From PVC group bacterium (ex Bugula neritina AB1) (GTDB taxonomy: Bacteria > GCA-001730085), in contig MDLB01000091.1 in the NCBI GenBank assembly GCA_001730085.1, positions 1 to 31,262 on the forward strand: 31,262 nt of DNA, written 5' to 3'. The translations under genes and the position numbers were made by a program. The notes below the pieces were generated by a model. It was given only the letters and a program-made list of their open reading frames with translations, did not search any database and was not told the origin of the DNA. This document shows positions 8,561 to 17,902 of this stretch, piece after piece (positions within the stretch are counted from its first letter, which is position 1; each line of letters opens with the position of its first letter).

Positions 8561-11500
8561 TTGAGTAAATTTTCTTGGTTAAAAACTCAACTTTCCGCGA
8601 CTTTCGCGACTTATCTTTATTTGAAAAACAAGGGGAGCGTTTTATTTAAAAAAATTTTGTATTTTTCTAAGTCGAAAATGAGATTTTTTAATAGAGTACT
8701 ACCTAGTAAACCTGATAAAAAATTTTTATTAAAAAAGAGACTTTTTTTTATTGCTTTGAGTTTATTGATAGTTTTTTTTCTGATCGGACCGGTTAGGTTT
8801 TTTTTTGAATATCATCGCGAAGATATTTTTTCTAAAAAGGAGGTTGTCTCCTCGGAGAAAAATTCCCTGATAGATTTTTCTTATGGGAAAGTAAAAAAAC
8901 ATATCCTTTCTAAAATTTCAGGACATTTCGACAGTGCGAGGGGAACCCACCCCTTTTATGGACTTCCTTTTCATAAATTGATTGTTGATATTGATCAGCA
9001 GCCTATTGCGAAAGATAAGAGGGTTTCTCCTAAAGATACGGCTTTTTTTTTGTTGTATTTTTTGCAAAGGGTTAAAGCTGAGAAAGAACCAGAAAAGGTC
9101 CTAGCTATTATCGAAAGGTCTTTACAAAACTTGGTCAGCTTTTCAAAGAAATTTCCCGATTTTGCAGGGCTTTTTCCCGAATCACGACTTACTTATGAAA
9201 AAGGATTAGAACCTATCAACAGTGTTGTTTCGATGCTTGATAATTCTTATTTGACATGGGTACTAGCTTCTATCGAAACATATTTTAAAAGTTCAGTTGT
9301 TAAAAAATATTCTGAAATAAAAAAAGATATATTAATGTTGGTTGATTTTATGTTAAAGAATCAAAATTATTCTATTTTTTATGATGAAGATCAAAAAGGC
9401 TTTTTAAAAAAAATATCGATTTATGAAACATTTTTTAAGCAAAAAACATATGCAGGCAGTGCTTTGGAATCAGATGTTTTAGGGCCTTTATGGGCTATTT
9501 TACATGATCAAATTCCTAAAAAAGATATTACAGAAGTCTGGGACAACTTAAAGGTTTTTTTCTCCCTGAGTCCTGACTCTAAGGGAAATTTTTGCAAAGT
9601 TCCCTTAACGAAATATGGAAACTTTGCAGATTTGATGCCTCATATAGTTTTTTTGCCAAATGAGGATACCGAAATGTCGTTTCTTGTACAAAATGCTTTG
9701 TTTTCACATTTTACTTTTTCTTCTAAAAAGGGATGTCCAGCCTTGGCAGGACCCTTTATTTCTCAACAAGGACACTCTTTCTATTCAGGAGATAAAAGTC
9801 TAGCGTTACATCCTGATGAGATAAAAAATGATTTCCCGAGTTTGGTTTCAACAAGTTTGGCGTATATGTTTGACCCTATAATATTTCAACCCTGGTTGTC
9901 ACAGATGTATGGTTTGTTGTGGCCAGAAAGAATCCTTTCCTCGTATGAATTAGCACTTGTTGGCGCTTCTTGCTATGGGAGTGTTAAGGGCCTTGTGAAA
10001 GGTTACTTGAGAGGAAATAAAAAGTGGAAAAAATATAAAGAACTATGGTTTCAGAAAAAGGAAAAAGACTTTGCGGATAAAGAAGATTGTAAAGTTTTCA
10101 CATTGCCAGAAAGAAGAGTAGGTCCTTACTGGAAAAAAAGAATACAAGGCAAATCAAAGTGGGGGGTACAGTCAAAATTTGATATTTTAGGTATGTCTAA
10201 GGATGTCACTCTGGACAAAGGACATTTTGGCGATGTGGTGAGTATTAAAAAAAATCCTGGTTATTTAGAAATAGAATATGATTTACAAAAGTCTATGGAA
10301 GTTCACCTGGAAATAGATCAAGCTATTATTTCTCCTGCTTTTTTTGAATCTCTGGAAATGAATTATGAAGTTATTTCCGACAACGATCTAGAAGTTAGTT
10401 TAGAGTTTAGACAGGGGCCCATTGTTTTAGCTAGAACTAAAGGGAAAAAATTATTAAAAGATTTTTTTAAAGATAAAGGTTTTAAAAAACAGGGATCTAA
10501 AAGTTCTTGGAAGCGAACCTTTTACTCCCTCTCTCATCCTCATTATTTTTCGCAAGAACGTGTTAGCACTTTAGTCATTAGATTGGAAGGGACAGAGAGT
10601 TATGCAAAGTCTATCAGCGGGAAATTGACTATTCGGAATATTGAACTTAATCCTGTGTCTCAATTGAAGGAAAGTTTTTTTCAAGAAAAAGAGAAGACGA
10701 AACCAACCTATGATTCTAAAGAACTTTTGAATTGGCCTGGGATTAAAATGACATGGGGAGATTGGAAAGTTTTTGGCCAAATGGAGCCACAAGGTAGTTT
10801 TTCCTACCCCAATGGGGGTTTTGGTTATTTTCACAGAGTTGGAGATCTTCAAGATATATCAGGTATCACGATGAAACCTACTCCCAAAAAGATTGGACAA
10901 CAAAATAGTTTATTAAAAGGGGAGGGTGGAGAAAAAAAAGAAGAGCAGGAATGCAAAGGGTTAGGGTTGCGCATTCAAGAAGGTTTATACGGAAAACTTC
11001 CCAAATATTTTCAAGTTGAGGCGAAAATTCACAAAGAAAATAGGGTTGAAAAAATGTCTTGGAACATTGATATTTCCAATAAAGGTGCTGAAAAATATAT
11101 TATTTTGCCGTTGCCGAATACTTTTTTGCAAGAGGATTTTTTAGAAATGACAACTCAAATAGACTCTTATTTTAATAAAGGGGATAACTACTCTTGGATG
11201 GTAGATGAGGTTCGCTTGTTGACAGAGGAACAAATGAGAGAGACTCCTTTTAAGAATGAAAAAGACTTTAGTATTTATAATCATGAAAAAAACATACCTG
11301 ACAATATTATGCGTTTAATTGTGGCAAAAAGTGAAAGTCCAACTTGGAAATATGTTGATGACGCATATGTTTTTCCAGAGAGCTTTGGTCCTCAACACAT
11401 ATTCGAGATGGTTTTGTACCCCGAAAAACGCTTGAATGGTTCAGAGCTTTTAATAGAAGGGAGTGATAAAAACTTTCCGGATGGTTTTTTTCGTTTAAAG

Positions 11501-11677
11501 CTTTACTGTAATCGAGATCTCTTACTAGATAAAGATATTTTTTTGTCTCAAGGTTTAGATAATAAAGATGTTCGTATTCTTTTATCTCATGATACTCGAG
11601 GCAAAACAATTAATCGGATAGAGATATCAAATGTTGTGGGCTTTGTTAGGATCAAGGAGATGAAATTAAAAGATTGA
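8561..11677 (+). CDS. Large membrane-anchored extracytoplasmic protein of unknown function, possibly glycoside-hydrolase-like
   Basis: The 1038-residue product has a basic N-terminal tail, one membrane segment at about 61-82 (LFFIALSLLIVFFLIGPVRF) and then a long extracytoplasmic part. Residues about 150-510 are helical and rich in aromatic residues; GLFPESRLTYEKGLEP followed by SMLDNSYLTWVLASI faintly recalls (alpha/alpha)-barrel glucoamylase-like or DUF3131 proteins. From about 540 to the end it turns beta-rich, with repeated strand patterns such as MEVHLEIDQAIISP, STLVIRLEGTE and IRNIELNP, like carbohydrate-binding sandwiches. No catalytic residue can be assigned. The start is TTG, overlapping a two-codon frame ATG-TTT-TGA. 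The gene stands alone between two non-coding stretches of over 300 bp. The frame is certainly real; the function is not known. Confidence 0.85.
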   Translation: MSKFSWLKTQLSATFATYLYLKNKGSVLFKKILYFSKSKMRFFNRVLPSKPDKKFLLKKRLFFIALSLLIVFFLIGPVRFFFEYHREDIFSKKEVVSSEKNSLIDFSYGKVKKHILSKISGHFDSARGTHPFYGLPFHKLIVDIDQQPIAKDKRVSPKDTAFFLLYFLQRVKAEKEPEKVLAIIERSLQNLVSFSKKFPDFAGLFPESRLTYEKGLEPINSVVSMLDNSYLTWVLASIETYFKSSVVKKYSEIKKDILMLVDFMLKNQNYSIFYDEDQKGFLKKISIYETFFKQKTYAGSALESDVLGPLWAILHDQIPKKDITEVWDNLKVFFSLSPDSKGNFCKVPLTKYGNFADLMPHIVFLPNEDTEMSFLVQNALFSHFTFSSKKGCPALAGPFISQQGHSFYSGDKSLALHPDEIKNDFPSLVSTSLAYMFDPIIFQPWLSQMYGLLWPERILSSYELALVGASCYGSVKGLVKGYLRGNKKWKKYKELWFQKKEKDFADKEDCKVFTLPERRVGPYWKKRIQGKSKWGVQSKFDILGMSKDVTLDKGHFGDVVSIKKNPGYLEIEYDLQKSMEVHLEIDQAIISPAFFESLEMNYEVISDNDLEVSLEFRQGPIVLARTKGKKLLKDFFKDKGFKKQGSKSSWKRTFYSLSHPHYFSQERVSTLVIRLEGTESYAKSISGKLTIRNIELNPVSQLKESFFQEKEKTKPTYDSKELLNWPGIKMTWGDWKVFGQMEPQGSFSYPNGGFGYFHRVGDLQDISGITMKPTPKKIGQQNSLLKGEGGEKKEEQECKGLGLRIQEGLYGKLPKYFQVEAKIHKENRVEKMSWNIDISNKGAEKYIILPLPNTFLQEDFLEMTTQIDSYFNKGDNYSWMVDEVRLLTEEQMRETPFKNEKDFSIYNHEKNIPDNIMRLIVAKSESPTWKYVDDAYVFPESFGPQHIFEMVLYPEKRLNGSELLIEGSDKNFPDGFFRLKLYCNRDLLLDKDIFLSQGLDNKDVRILLSHDTRGKTINRIEISNVVGFVRIKEMKLKD

Positions 11678-11701
11678 AAACGTAGTTGGAAACATGGGGT
11701 G

Positions 11702-11741
11702 TATTCCGGAACAAGCTAACTTGTATGAAAGTTTTGGAATA
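11702..11741 (+). terminator. Long imperfect hairpin after the 1038-codon gene
   Basis: TATTCCGGAAC pairs with GTTTTGGAATA over 11 positions, two of them G-T, with an 18-nt loop, 25 bp beyond the stop codon. There is no T-run after it, so it may be an mRNA 3' stabiliser rather than an intrinsic terminator. Confidence 0.3.
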
Positions 11742-12077
11742 TGCTACAATTCATTCATCGATGGTTTCTAGATACTTAGACCGTTGCAAAATATCTCTAA
11801 GGCATATGGCATACTTTACAATAATGTCATTTTATTAAGAAAAAGACGTTCCTTCATTTTTTTTACATCTTGTTTTATGTTTTTTTAAAATTTATTATTT
11901 AGGTTAAGGTTTAGGCCATAACTATTTAAGGGTAGGCGTTCTTTTTGAGTTGAGAGCTTTTTTTTGGTTGTTCGACTTGTGAAAGAGTATTAGAAGTTGT
12001 GGTGTTTTTTGATAAAAGCCATTTCCTTACTTTATATATTTTATAACTTTTTATGAATCAAATTGGATGATATAAAG
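11742..12077. other. Non-coding leader region ahead of the mcsA operon
   Basis: I see no gene here. Near 11785-11825 are TTGCAAAAT, GCATATG and AATAATGT, which also occur in that order upstream of the previous gene. A weak promoter candidate TTGGTT-18 nt-TATTAG lies near 11966-11995. I find no CIRCE inverted repeat and no GGTCAAA direct repeats of the CtsR type, so the stress control known for Bacillus mcsA-mcsB-clpC is not visible. The operon leader is unassigned. Confidence 0.4.
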
Positions 12078-12551
12078 ATGTTTTGTAATTTCTGTGGGAA
12101 GAATCAAGCTGCGTTTCTTATAACTGAGACAGTCGAAGGGGTTTCTACTAAACTGCACCTTTGTTCCGCATGTGTGCAAAAAGTGAAACATCAACCAGTA
12201 GGGGATTTTTCTATTGCTGATATGTTTGTTGGGATTTTAGATGAACATGTTTCTCCTCAACAAGAGATGTCTCTTAAATGTTCGGGATGTGATTTGACTT
12301 ATGATGAGTTCTCTATCCAAGGCCGTTTCGGGTGTTCAAAATGTTATAATGCTTTCCAAGTTCATTTGCCTGCACTATTGAAAAATATTCAAAGAACCTT
12401 TCTTCATGTCGGGAAAACTCAAATGTCTCGGCCCAAGTCGACAGATGCTTTGAGAGATGAATTGAAAAAAGAGCTTGCTATGGCGATCAAGAAAGAAAAC
12501 TATGAACGTGCTGCGCAACTTCGTGATAAGTTGAGGGGGATGGTGGATTGA
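12078..12551 (+). CDS. mcsA: McsA, zinc-binding activator of the protein arginine kinase
   Basis: The 157-residue product has the McsA layout: CNFC at 3-6 and CSAC at 29-32, a second pair CSGC at 68-71 and CSKC at 86-89, then a UVR motif at the C-terminus (LRDELKKELAMAIKKENYER then AAQLRDKLRGMVD). In Bacillus, McsA binds zinc through these cysteines and activates McsB. I start at ATG 12078, because family members begin with the first CxxC right after Met. An in-frame TTG at 12063 would add five residues and has no ribosome site. The gene overlaps mcsB by 4 nt (TTGA), so translation is coupled. Confidence comes from both the motifs and the neighbours. Confidence 0.93.
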   Translation: MFCNFCGKNQAAFLITETVEGVSTKLHLCSACVQKVKHQPVGDFSIADMFVGILDEHVSPQQEMSLKCSGCDLTYDEFSIQGRFGCSKCYNAFQVHLPALLKNIQRTFLHVGKTQMSRPKSTDALRDELKKELAMAIKKENYERAAQLRDKLRGMVD

Positions 12552-13594
12552 AACTAGCAGATATGGTCACCAAACCTTGGCTTGCAAGCTCGGATGTTTC
12601 TGATGACATTGTTATAAGTTCTCGTGTACGCTTGGCAAGAAACTTGTCTGGTTTTCCCTTCCCTTGTAGAGCGAGTGCCAGACAAAAAATTCAAATCGCT
12701 AAAGTTATTCGAGAGGCTGTTAATTCAACCTTATTTCACAGTCCTGTTGAAGAAATTTTTTTATCTCAAATAAGTGATTTCGCAAAAATTTTTCTTTTGG
12801 AAAGACATGTTATCAGTAAAGAACATGCTATGGCTCAAGAGGAAAGATCTTTTTTCTTGAGCTCTGATGAGTCTATAAGTTTTATGGTCAATGAAGAAGA
12901 TCACTTGAGAATGCAAATCTTGATGAAAGGCAGAGGGCTCAAGGAGTCTTGGACAGTTCTTGATGCTATAGATACTTCTTTGATGGAAAAGTTGAACTTT
13001 GCTTTTACCGAGCAGTATGGGTTTTTGACTCAGTGTCCTACAAATGTTGGTACTGGAATGAGAGCTTCTATTATGTTGCACTTGCCTGCTATTGTTATGA
13101 TTGATAGGCATAAAAGTATATTTGAAACTATTGCCAAAATGGGACTAATGGTTAGAGGTCTTTATGGAGAAGGGTCAGGTTGTATTGGACAGATGTTTCA
13201 AATATCTAACCAGTTGACCTTGGGTATTAATGAAGAAAATATTCTCAAAAGATTATGGCAAGTGGTTGATCAAGTTTTGCTTCAAGAAAAGACTGTTCGT
13301 GAGGATTTATTAAAAAATCATCGACGCTTTATGGAAGATAAGTTTTATCGAGCGTTGGGTGTATTAAAAAATGCAAGGTTTATGAGTTTTTCTGAATCAA
13401 TTGATTTATTATCAACATTGTGGCTAGGTTGTAGCATGAACCTTCCTTTTGATTTAGAAAAAAATATTTTGTTTCAGTTGTTTTTTTTAACGCAACCAGG
13501 TCATATACAGATGCTTGAAGAAAAAAGCATGACATCTGAGCAAAGAGATGCCAAAAGAGCTGATTTGATTCGTCAAAATCTCGTCATGGTTTAA
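12548..13594 (+). CDS. mcsB: McsB protein arginine kinase
   Basis: The enzyme phosphorylates arginines on proteins, marking them for ClpC-ClpP degradation. It has a phosphagen-kinase fold. Its 348 residues fit. Visible are ISSRVRLARNL (23-33), FMVNEEDHLRMQIL with the acidic catalytic loop at 115-119, FLTQCPTNVGTGMRASIMLH with Cys163 and Arg172, and VRGLYGEGS (202-210) with Glu208. QRDAKRADLIR near the C-terminus corresponds to the McsB-specific phospho-arginine pocket (Arg333-Asp334), which separates it from arginine and creatine kinases. The TTG start at 12548 has GAGGGGG a few bases upstream and overlaps the mcsA stop; ATG 12563 is less well placed. clpC follows after 26 bp. All key residues appear intact, so I expect an active kinase. 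Confidence 0.95.
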   Translation: MKLADMVTKPWLASSDVSDDIVISSRVRLARNLSGFPFPCRASARQKIQIAKVIREAVNSTLFHSPVEEIFLSQISDFAKIFLLERHVISKEHAMAQEERSFFLSSDESISFMVNEEDHLRMQILMKGRGLKESWTVLDAIDTSLMEKLNFAFTEQYGFLTQCPTNVGTGMRASIMLHLPAIVMIDRHKSIFETIAKMGLMVRGLYGEGSGCIGQMFQISNQLTLGINEENILKRLWQVVDQVLLQEKTVREDLLKNHRRFMEDKFYRALGVLKNARFMSFSESIDLLSTLWLGCSMNLPFDLEKNILFQLFFLTQPGHIQMLEEKSMTSEQRDAKRADLIRQNLVMV

Positions 13595-13620
13595 CAAAAA
13601 AGAAAAAAGGAAAAAACAGG

Positions 13621-16062
13621 ATGTTTGATCGTTTCACAGAAAGAGCACGGAAAGTTTTGTTGTTAGCTAGAGAAGATGCAAAGTCTTTTTATCATGACTA
13701 TATTGGGACAGAACACATCTTGTTGGGTTTAGCCAAAGAGGGCGAGGGTGTCGCTTCTGCTGTTTTGTTAAATATGGGTTTAACCTTTGATATTATCAGG
13801 CAGGAAGTTGAGAAGAAAATTTCCACAGAATATGATTATGAGGTTGTTGGAGAAATCGAATTCACACCTAAAGCAAAACTTGTTATAGAGCTAGCGATGG
13901 AGGAAGCGAGAAAATTTGGTCATAACTATATAGGAACAGAACATCTTTTACTCGCCCTTTTGATTGAGAAAGAAGGTGTTGCAGCGACTGTCTTGACTAA
14001 CTTAGGGGTTTCTTTGTCGAAAGTTCAGAAAGACATAGGTGATCTTTTGGGATCTTCTGTTAGTTCAAAAACAAACGTAAAGAACACAGGTAATGATTCT
14101 AAAAGTAAAACACCTGCCTTAGATTCTTTTGGAAAAGATTTGACACATGCTGCGAGCATTGGCAAACTTGACCCTGTTATTGGCCGTAAATTAGAGATAG
14201 AAAGGTTGCTTCAAATCCTTGGACGTCGAACTAAAAATAACCCTGTTCTATTGGGTGAACCTGGGGTAGGGAAAACAGCTATTATCGAAGGTCTTGCTCA
14301 AAAAATCGTAGATGGCCATGTCCCGGAAACCTTGCGTTCCAAAAAGATTGTTGTTTTAGATATTGCGCTTATGATCGCTGGAACAAAGTATCGTGGTCAA
14401 TTCGAGGAGCGTATTAAAGCAGTGATGGAAGAGATCCGTAAAGAACAAAATATTATCTTATTTATTGATGAGATACATATTTTGGTTGGAGCTGGAGGTG
14501 CTGAAGGAGCGGTTGATGCTGGGAATATTTTGAAGCCAGCCTTGTCAAGAGGAGGGATACAAGTTATTGGTGCAACAACTCTTGATGAATATCGCAAATA
14601 TATTGAAAAAGATGGTGCTCTTGAAAGACGTTTTCAGACGATATTCATAGAGGCTCCTAGTGTTGAAGAAACTATCGAGATTTTAAAAGGGCTTAGAGAC
14701 AAATATGAAGCTCATCACCGTGCAAGAATCACAGATGATGCCTTGGTTGCGGCTACGAAGATGTCAGATAGATATATATCAGATCGCTTTTTGCCGGATA
14801 AGGCTATTGATATGATCGATGAAGCCGGTTCAAAAGTTCGTTTGTCTGTCACAACTTTACCTAGAGACTTTCACGATTTGAAGCATGACTTAGAGCGTGT
14901 TCACGAGGAAAAAGATGAGGCTGTTAAGAATCAAAACTTTGAACTCGCAGCTTCTTTGAGAGACAAAGAAAGATCTGTTTTAAAAAAGATGGAAACATAT
15001 GAGCAGGATTGGCGTGACTCTAAAAATGAATTGGAAACCGTCGTTACAGTAGAGGATGTTGCGGAAGTTGTTTCTAATATAACAGGCGTTCCTGTGACCC
15101 GATTGACTGAAAAAGAGACAGACCGTTTATTAAAAATGGAGACTTTTTTAGAAAAACAAGTTATTGGTCAAGGCGCGGCTATTGAGGTGGTTTCAGATGC
15201 TGTTCGTAGGTCTTCTTCTGGGATGAAGGATCCAGCACGTCCGATTGGTTCTTTTGTTTTTTTAGGGCCAACAGGTGTTGGAAAAACCTTACTTGTTAAA
15301 TCGTTAGCGGAATTTTTATTTGGAGATAAGAGTGCTGTGATCACGGTTGATATGTCTGAATACATGGAGAAAACATCGGTCACTCGTTTGATTGGTGCAG
15401 CACCTGGATATGTAGGTTATGAAGATGGCAGCCAGTTTGCTGAAAAAGTTAGAAGAAGACCTTACTCTGTGATACTTTTTGATGAAATGGAAAAAGCTCA
15501 TCCAGATGTTTTTAATCTTTTATTACAAGTTCTTGAAGAGGGGTGTCTTACAGATAACTATGGTCGACGTATCAATTTTCGCAACACTCTAATCATCATG
15601 ACATCGAATGTAGGGGTTGAAACGTTACAGCAACAAAAATCTTTAGGGTTTCATGCTGTTGGAGATAAAGACACAAATGCTATTTCCGAAGAAGTTAAAG
15701 GGAGACTTTTGGAAGAAATGAAACATGCTTTTCGTCCAGAATTTTTAAATCGCTTAGATGAGGTTATTGTTTTTAACTCTCTGGGTAGTAAAGATCTAGA
15801 GAAAATCATAGATATTGAGCTTGAAAAAATCAATGTACGTCTTTCTGAAAGGGGTGTCAACATTCAAGTGACTGCGAAAGCTAAAAAGTTTTTGATAGAA
15901 GAAGGATTTGATATCGTTTATGGGGCTCGGACCTTGCGTCGTGCCATTAGACGTCATGTTGAAGATTACATATCCAAAGAACTTCTTTCAGAAAAATTGA
16001 AACCTGGCAACACATTAAAAATCGATAGAAAAAAAGACTCAATGGTATTCACTGTTTTATAA
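13621..16062 (+). CDS. clpC: ClpC-type AAA+ unfoldase (Clp protease ATPase subunit)
   Basis: This hexameric unfoldase feeds substrates to ClpP. Its 813 residues are arranged as an N-domain with two Clp-N repeats (1-150), AAA1 with Walker A GEPGVGKT at 212-219 and IILFIDEIH, and a short middle domain with a UVR motif ([20 protein letters not shown]). AAA2 has Walker A GPTGVGKT near 549. LGF at 675-677 fits the loop that docks on ClpP. The short UVR-bearing middle domain marks ClpC rather than ClpA or ClpB. The ATG follows AAGGAAAAAACAGG. The gene is third in the operon, and the TamB-like gene begins 1 nt after its stop. ClpP is not encoded here. Confidence 0.96.
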   Translation: MFDRFTERARKVLLLAREDAKSFYHDYIGTEHILLGLAKEGEGVASAVLLNMGLTFDIIRQEVEKKISTEYDYEVVGEIEFTPKAKLVIELAMEEARKFGHNYIGTEHLLLALLIEKEGVAATVLTNLGVSLSKVQKDIGDLLGSSVSSKTNVKNTGNDSKSKTPALDSFGKDLTHAASIGKLDPVIGRKLEIERLLQILGRRTKNNPVLLGEPGVGKTAIIEGLAQKIVDGHVPETLRSKKIVVLDIALMIAGTKYRGQFEERIKAVMEEIRKEQNIILFIDEIHILVGAGGAEGAVDAGNILKPALSRGGIQVIGATTLDEYRKYIEKDGALERRFQTIFIEAPSVEETIEILKGLRDKYEAHHRARITDDALVAATKMSDRYISDRFLPDKAIDMIDEAGSKVRLSVTTLPRDFHDLKHDLERVHEEKDEAVKNQNFELAASLRDKERSVLKKMETYEQDWRDSKNELETVVTVEDVAEVVSNITGVPVTRLTEKETDRLLKMETFLEKQVIGQGAAIEVVSDAVRRSSSGMKDPARPIGSFVFLGPTGVGKTLLVKSLAEFLFGDKSAVITVDMSEYMEKTSVTRLIGAAPGYVGYEDGSQFAEKVRRRPYSVILFDEMEKAHPDVFNLLLQVLEEGCLTDNYGRRINFRNTLIIMTSNVGVETLQQQKSLGFHAVGDKDTNAISEEVKGRLLEEMKHAFRPEFLNRLDEVIVFNSLGSKDLEKIIDIELEKINVRLSERGVNIQVTAKAKKFLIEEGFDIVYGARTLRRAIRRHVEDYISKELLSEKLKPGNTLKIDRKKDSMVFTVL

Positions 16063-16063
16063 T

Positions 16064-17902
16064 ATGAAAATTTTACGGTATTGTGCGATTTTTTTGCTGC
16101 TTTGTTTTGTTGCGATTATCTTTTTTTGCTTAAATAAAAATGATTTAACGGGTTTTTTTTTAAAAAGAACTTTTGATTTTTTTAATACAGGGGTAGACAT
16201 CGGAAAAGTTGTCGAGGTTTCTCCCCATAGTATTATTTTTGATGAAGTTAAAATTCTTGTCCCTTTTGACGGAAAGAAAAATATTCATTTTTCCTTCCGT
16301 CAGGTTAAATTCTTTTTTGATATAGGTAGTTTTTTCAAAGGTAAATTTTTGAATCGAGGAACTTTTGAGAGCCCTACCTTTAGAGTGAAGGGTCTTAATC
16401 TTTACTCTAAAGGTCAATTGAAAGAAAAACTTTTCTCTTTCAAGAAGAGCAAAAGCCCTATCCAAAGAGAATCTCAGTTGTACACCTTTCCGTTTATGAT
16501 CGGATCTTTTAATTTTGATTTTTTAAAAAAAGGGTTTCAATTTGATTTGTTTTCTCAAAAAGATGATGCGGTCTTTGGGGGACTTTCGGGTGCTTTTAAT
16601 AAGAAAGGAGCCTTGTTTGAAGGCGCAATCTATTTAAGATCCCTTGCTTTAGATATTAAAGATGACTTAGTGAAAGTCTTTGTTTCGGATGATGATTGTT
16701 TTGATAGTGACGTTTTCTTTTACAAAAACCTTGGACTTTTAAAAATACATTTTTTTCCTTACCGCTTTACGGATGATCACTTTGATGCAAAAGGCTCTTT
16801 TTGGTTTTCACATGACTTTGCTGATCCGCTATCTGTTAAAAATAGATTTTTTGGACAAGGTGAAGCTCTTTTTAAAAATATTCACTTCGGTTACTCTTGT
16901 GAGACAGTCGAAGATGGTGTTGAGGTTTCTGCAAAGCTTCTTTCTGAAAAAGATGTTTCACATAAGGTAACTTTTCTTCTTAAAGAAAGAGATGATAAAC
17001 AAAAAATCTTGGCAAAGTACCATTTTGGTAACAGTTTTGATATTGAAAGCTACCTTGACTTAGAGAGTTTTCTAGGTGATTTTAAATGGAATCTTGGTAC
17101 TAGAAATTATAAAGCTCCTTTTAAAATAAGGTCTGAGGGGCAATTTTTTTATATAGAGATAGATAATATATACGGAGGTGATGATACTTTTGATGGAGGG
17201 ACAATCCGCTTTGACACAAACTTATATGAAGGTGTTTTTGTCAAAGTTCATAGTGATGAAAGCGACTTTATTGCTAAAACAGAGCTTATGTTTGATGAAA
17301 AATTTATCTTTGATGCTAAGGTTCAGTTATTTGATTTTGATATGAATGGATTTGAACCTTTTGTACCATTTGATTTTCAAAAAATCGTACAGGGGTATGT
17401 TTCAGGTAAGGTTAACATTTCTTATAAGCAGGAGCTCCTTGAATATATGATGGATTTGAAGCTCAAAGATGGATATTGGAAAAACTTGGCATATCTTGCA
17501 GGTCATTTGAAGGCAAAAGGACAAGGCTCTACACTTGTGATACAAGATTCATTCTTTCGAAGAAAAAATGATGTTATTTTTTATAATGGTGAGTTGATTT
17601 ATAGAGATGGACATTTGGAAAGCCGTATAGAGTATGATACAGATGGGCAATGGCTTGAATTGTCGGGTTGGACCTTTCGGAAGAAAACAGATCAGAATCA
17701 AATTTTATTGGAAAAAAAGATCAATGAGCAACTTTCTTTCTCGCTGAGAAATGAAACAGGGTATATGTATCAAGATCATTTAGAGTATAATGATACACGG
17801 TTTGAATTGGAGTATGATCTTTTTGGTAGTAAGGATATGCTCTTTTACTCAGTAGAGCAAGATGAAGATATGATGGGATTTAAACGAAAATATGAGTTTT
17901 AA
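16064..17902 (+). CDS. TamB/AsmA-like envelope protein, single N-terminal anchor
   Basis: The 612-residue protein has one N-terminal membrane anchor (about 5-23) and then a beta-rich extracytoplasmic body with alternating hydrophobic strands, such as IIFDEVKILVPF, FESPTFRVKGLNLYSK and GYVSGKVNISYKQELLEYMM. The C-terminus (FELEYDLFGSKDMLFYSVEQ followed by DEDMMGFKRKYEF) ends in Phe like TamB/DUF490 proteins, which insert against an outer-membrane barrel. AsmA/TamB proteins form grooves that carry lipids across the periplasm. This one is short for TamB, which is over 1000 residues. It begins 1 nt after the clpC stop with no separate ribosome site and overlaps mlaE by 11 nt. That overlap supports a joint role in lipid transport. 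The family placement is by pattern and moderate in strength. Confidence 0.55.
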   Translation: MKILRYCAIFLLLCFVAIIFFCLNKNDLTGFFLKRTFDFFNTGVDIGKVVEVSPHSIIFDEVKILVPFDGKKNIHFSFRQVKFFFDIGSFFKGKFLNRGTFESPTFRVKGLNLYSKGQLKEKLFSFKKSKSPIQRESQLYTFPFMIGSFNFDFLKKGFQFDLFSQKDDAVFGGLSGAFNKKGALFEGAIYLRSLALDIKDDLVKVFVSDDDCFDSDVFFYKNLGLLKIHFFPYRFTDDHFDAKGSFWFSHDFADPLSVKNRFFGQGEALFKNIHFGYSCETVEDGVEVSAKLLSEKDVSHKVTFLLKERDDKQKILAKYHFGNSFDIESYLDLESFLGDFKWNLGTRNYKAPFKIRSEGQFFYIEIDNIYGGDDTFDGGTIRFDTNLYEGVFVKVHSDESDFIAKTELMFDEKFIFDAKVQLFDFDMNGFEPFVPFDFQKIVQGYVSGKVNISYKQELLEYMMDLKLKDGYWKNLAYLAGHLKAKGQGSTLVIQDSFFRRKNDVIFYNGELIYRDGHLESRIEYDTDGQWLELSGWTFRKKTDQNQILLEKKINEQLSFSLRNETGYMYQDHLEYNDTRFELEYDLFGSKDMLFYSVEQDEDMMGFKRKYEF

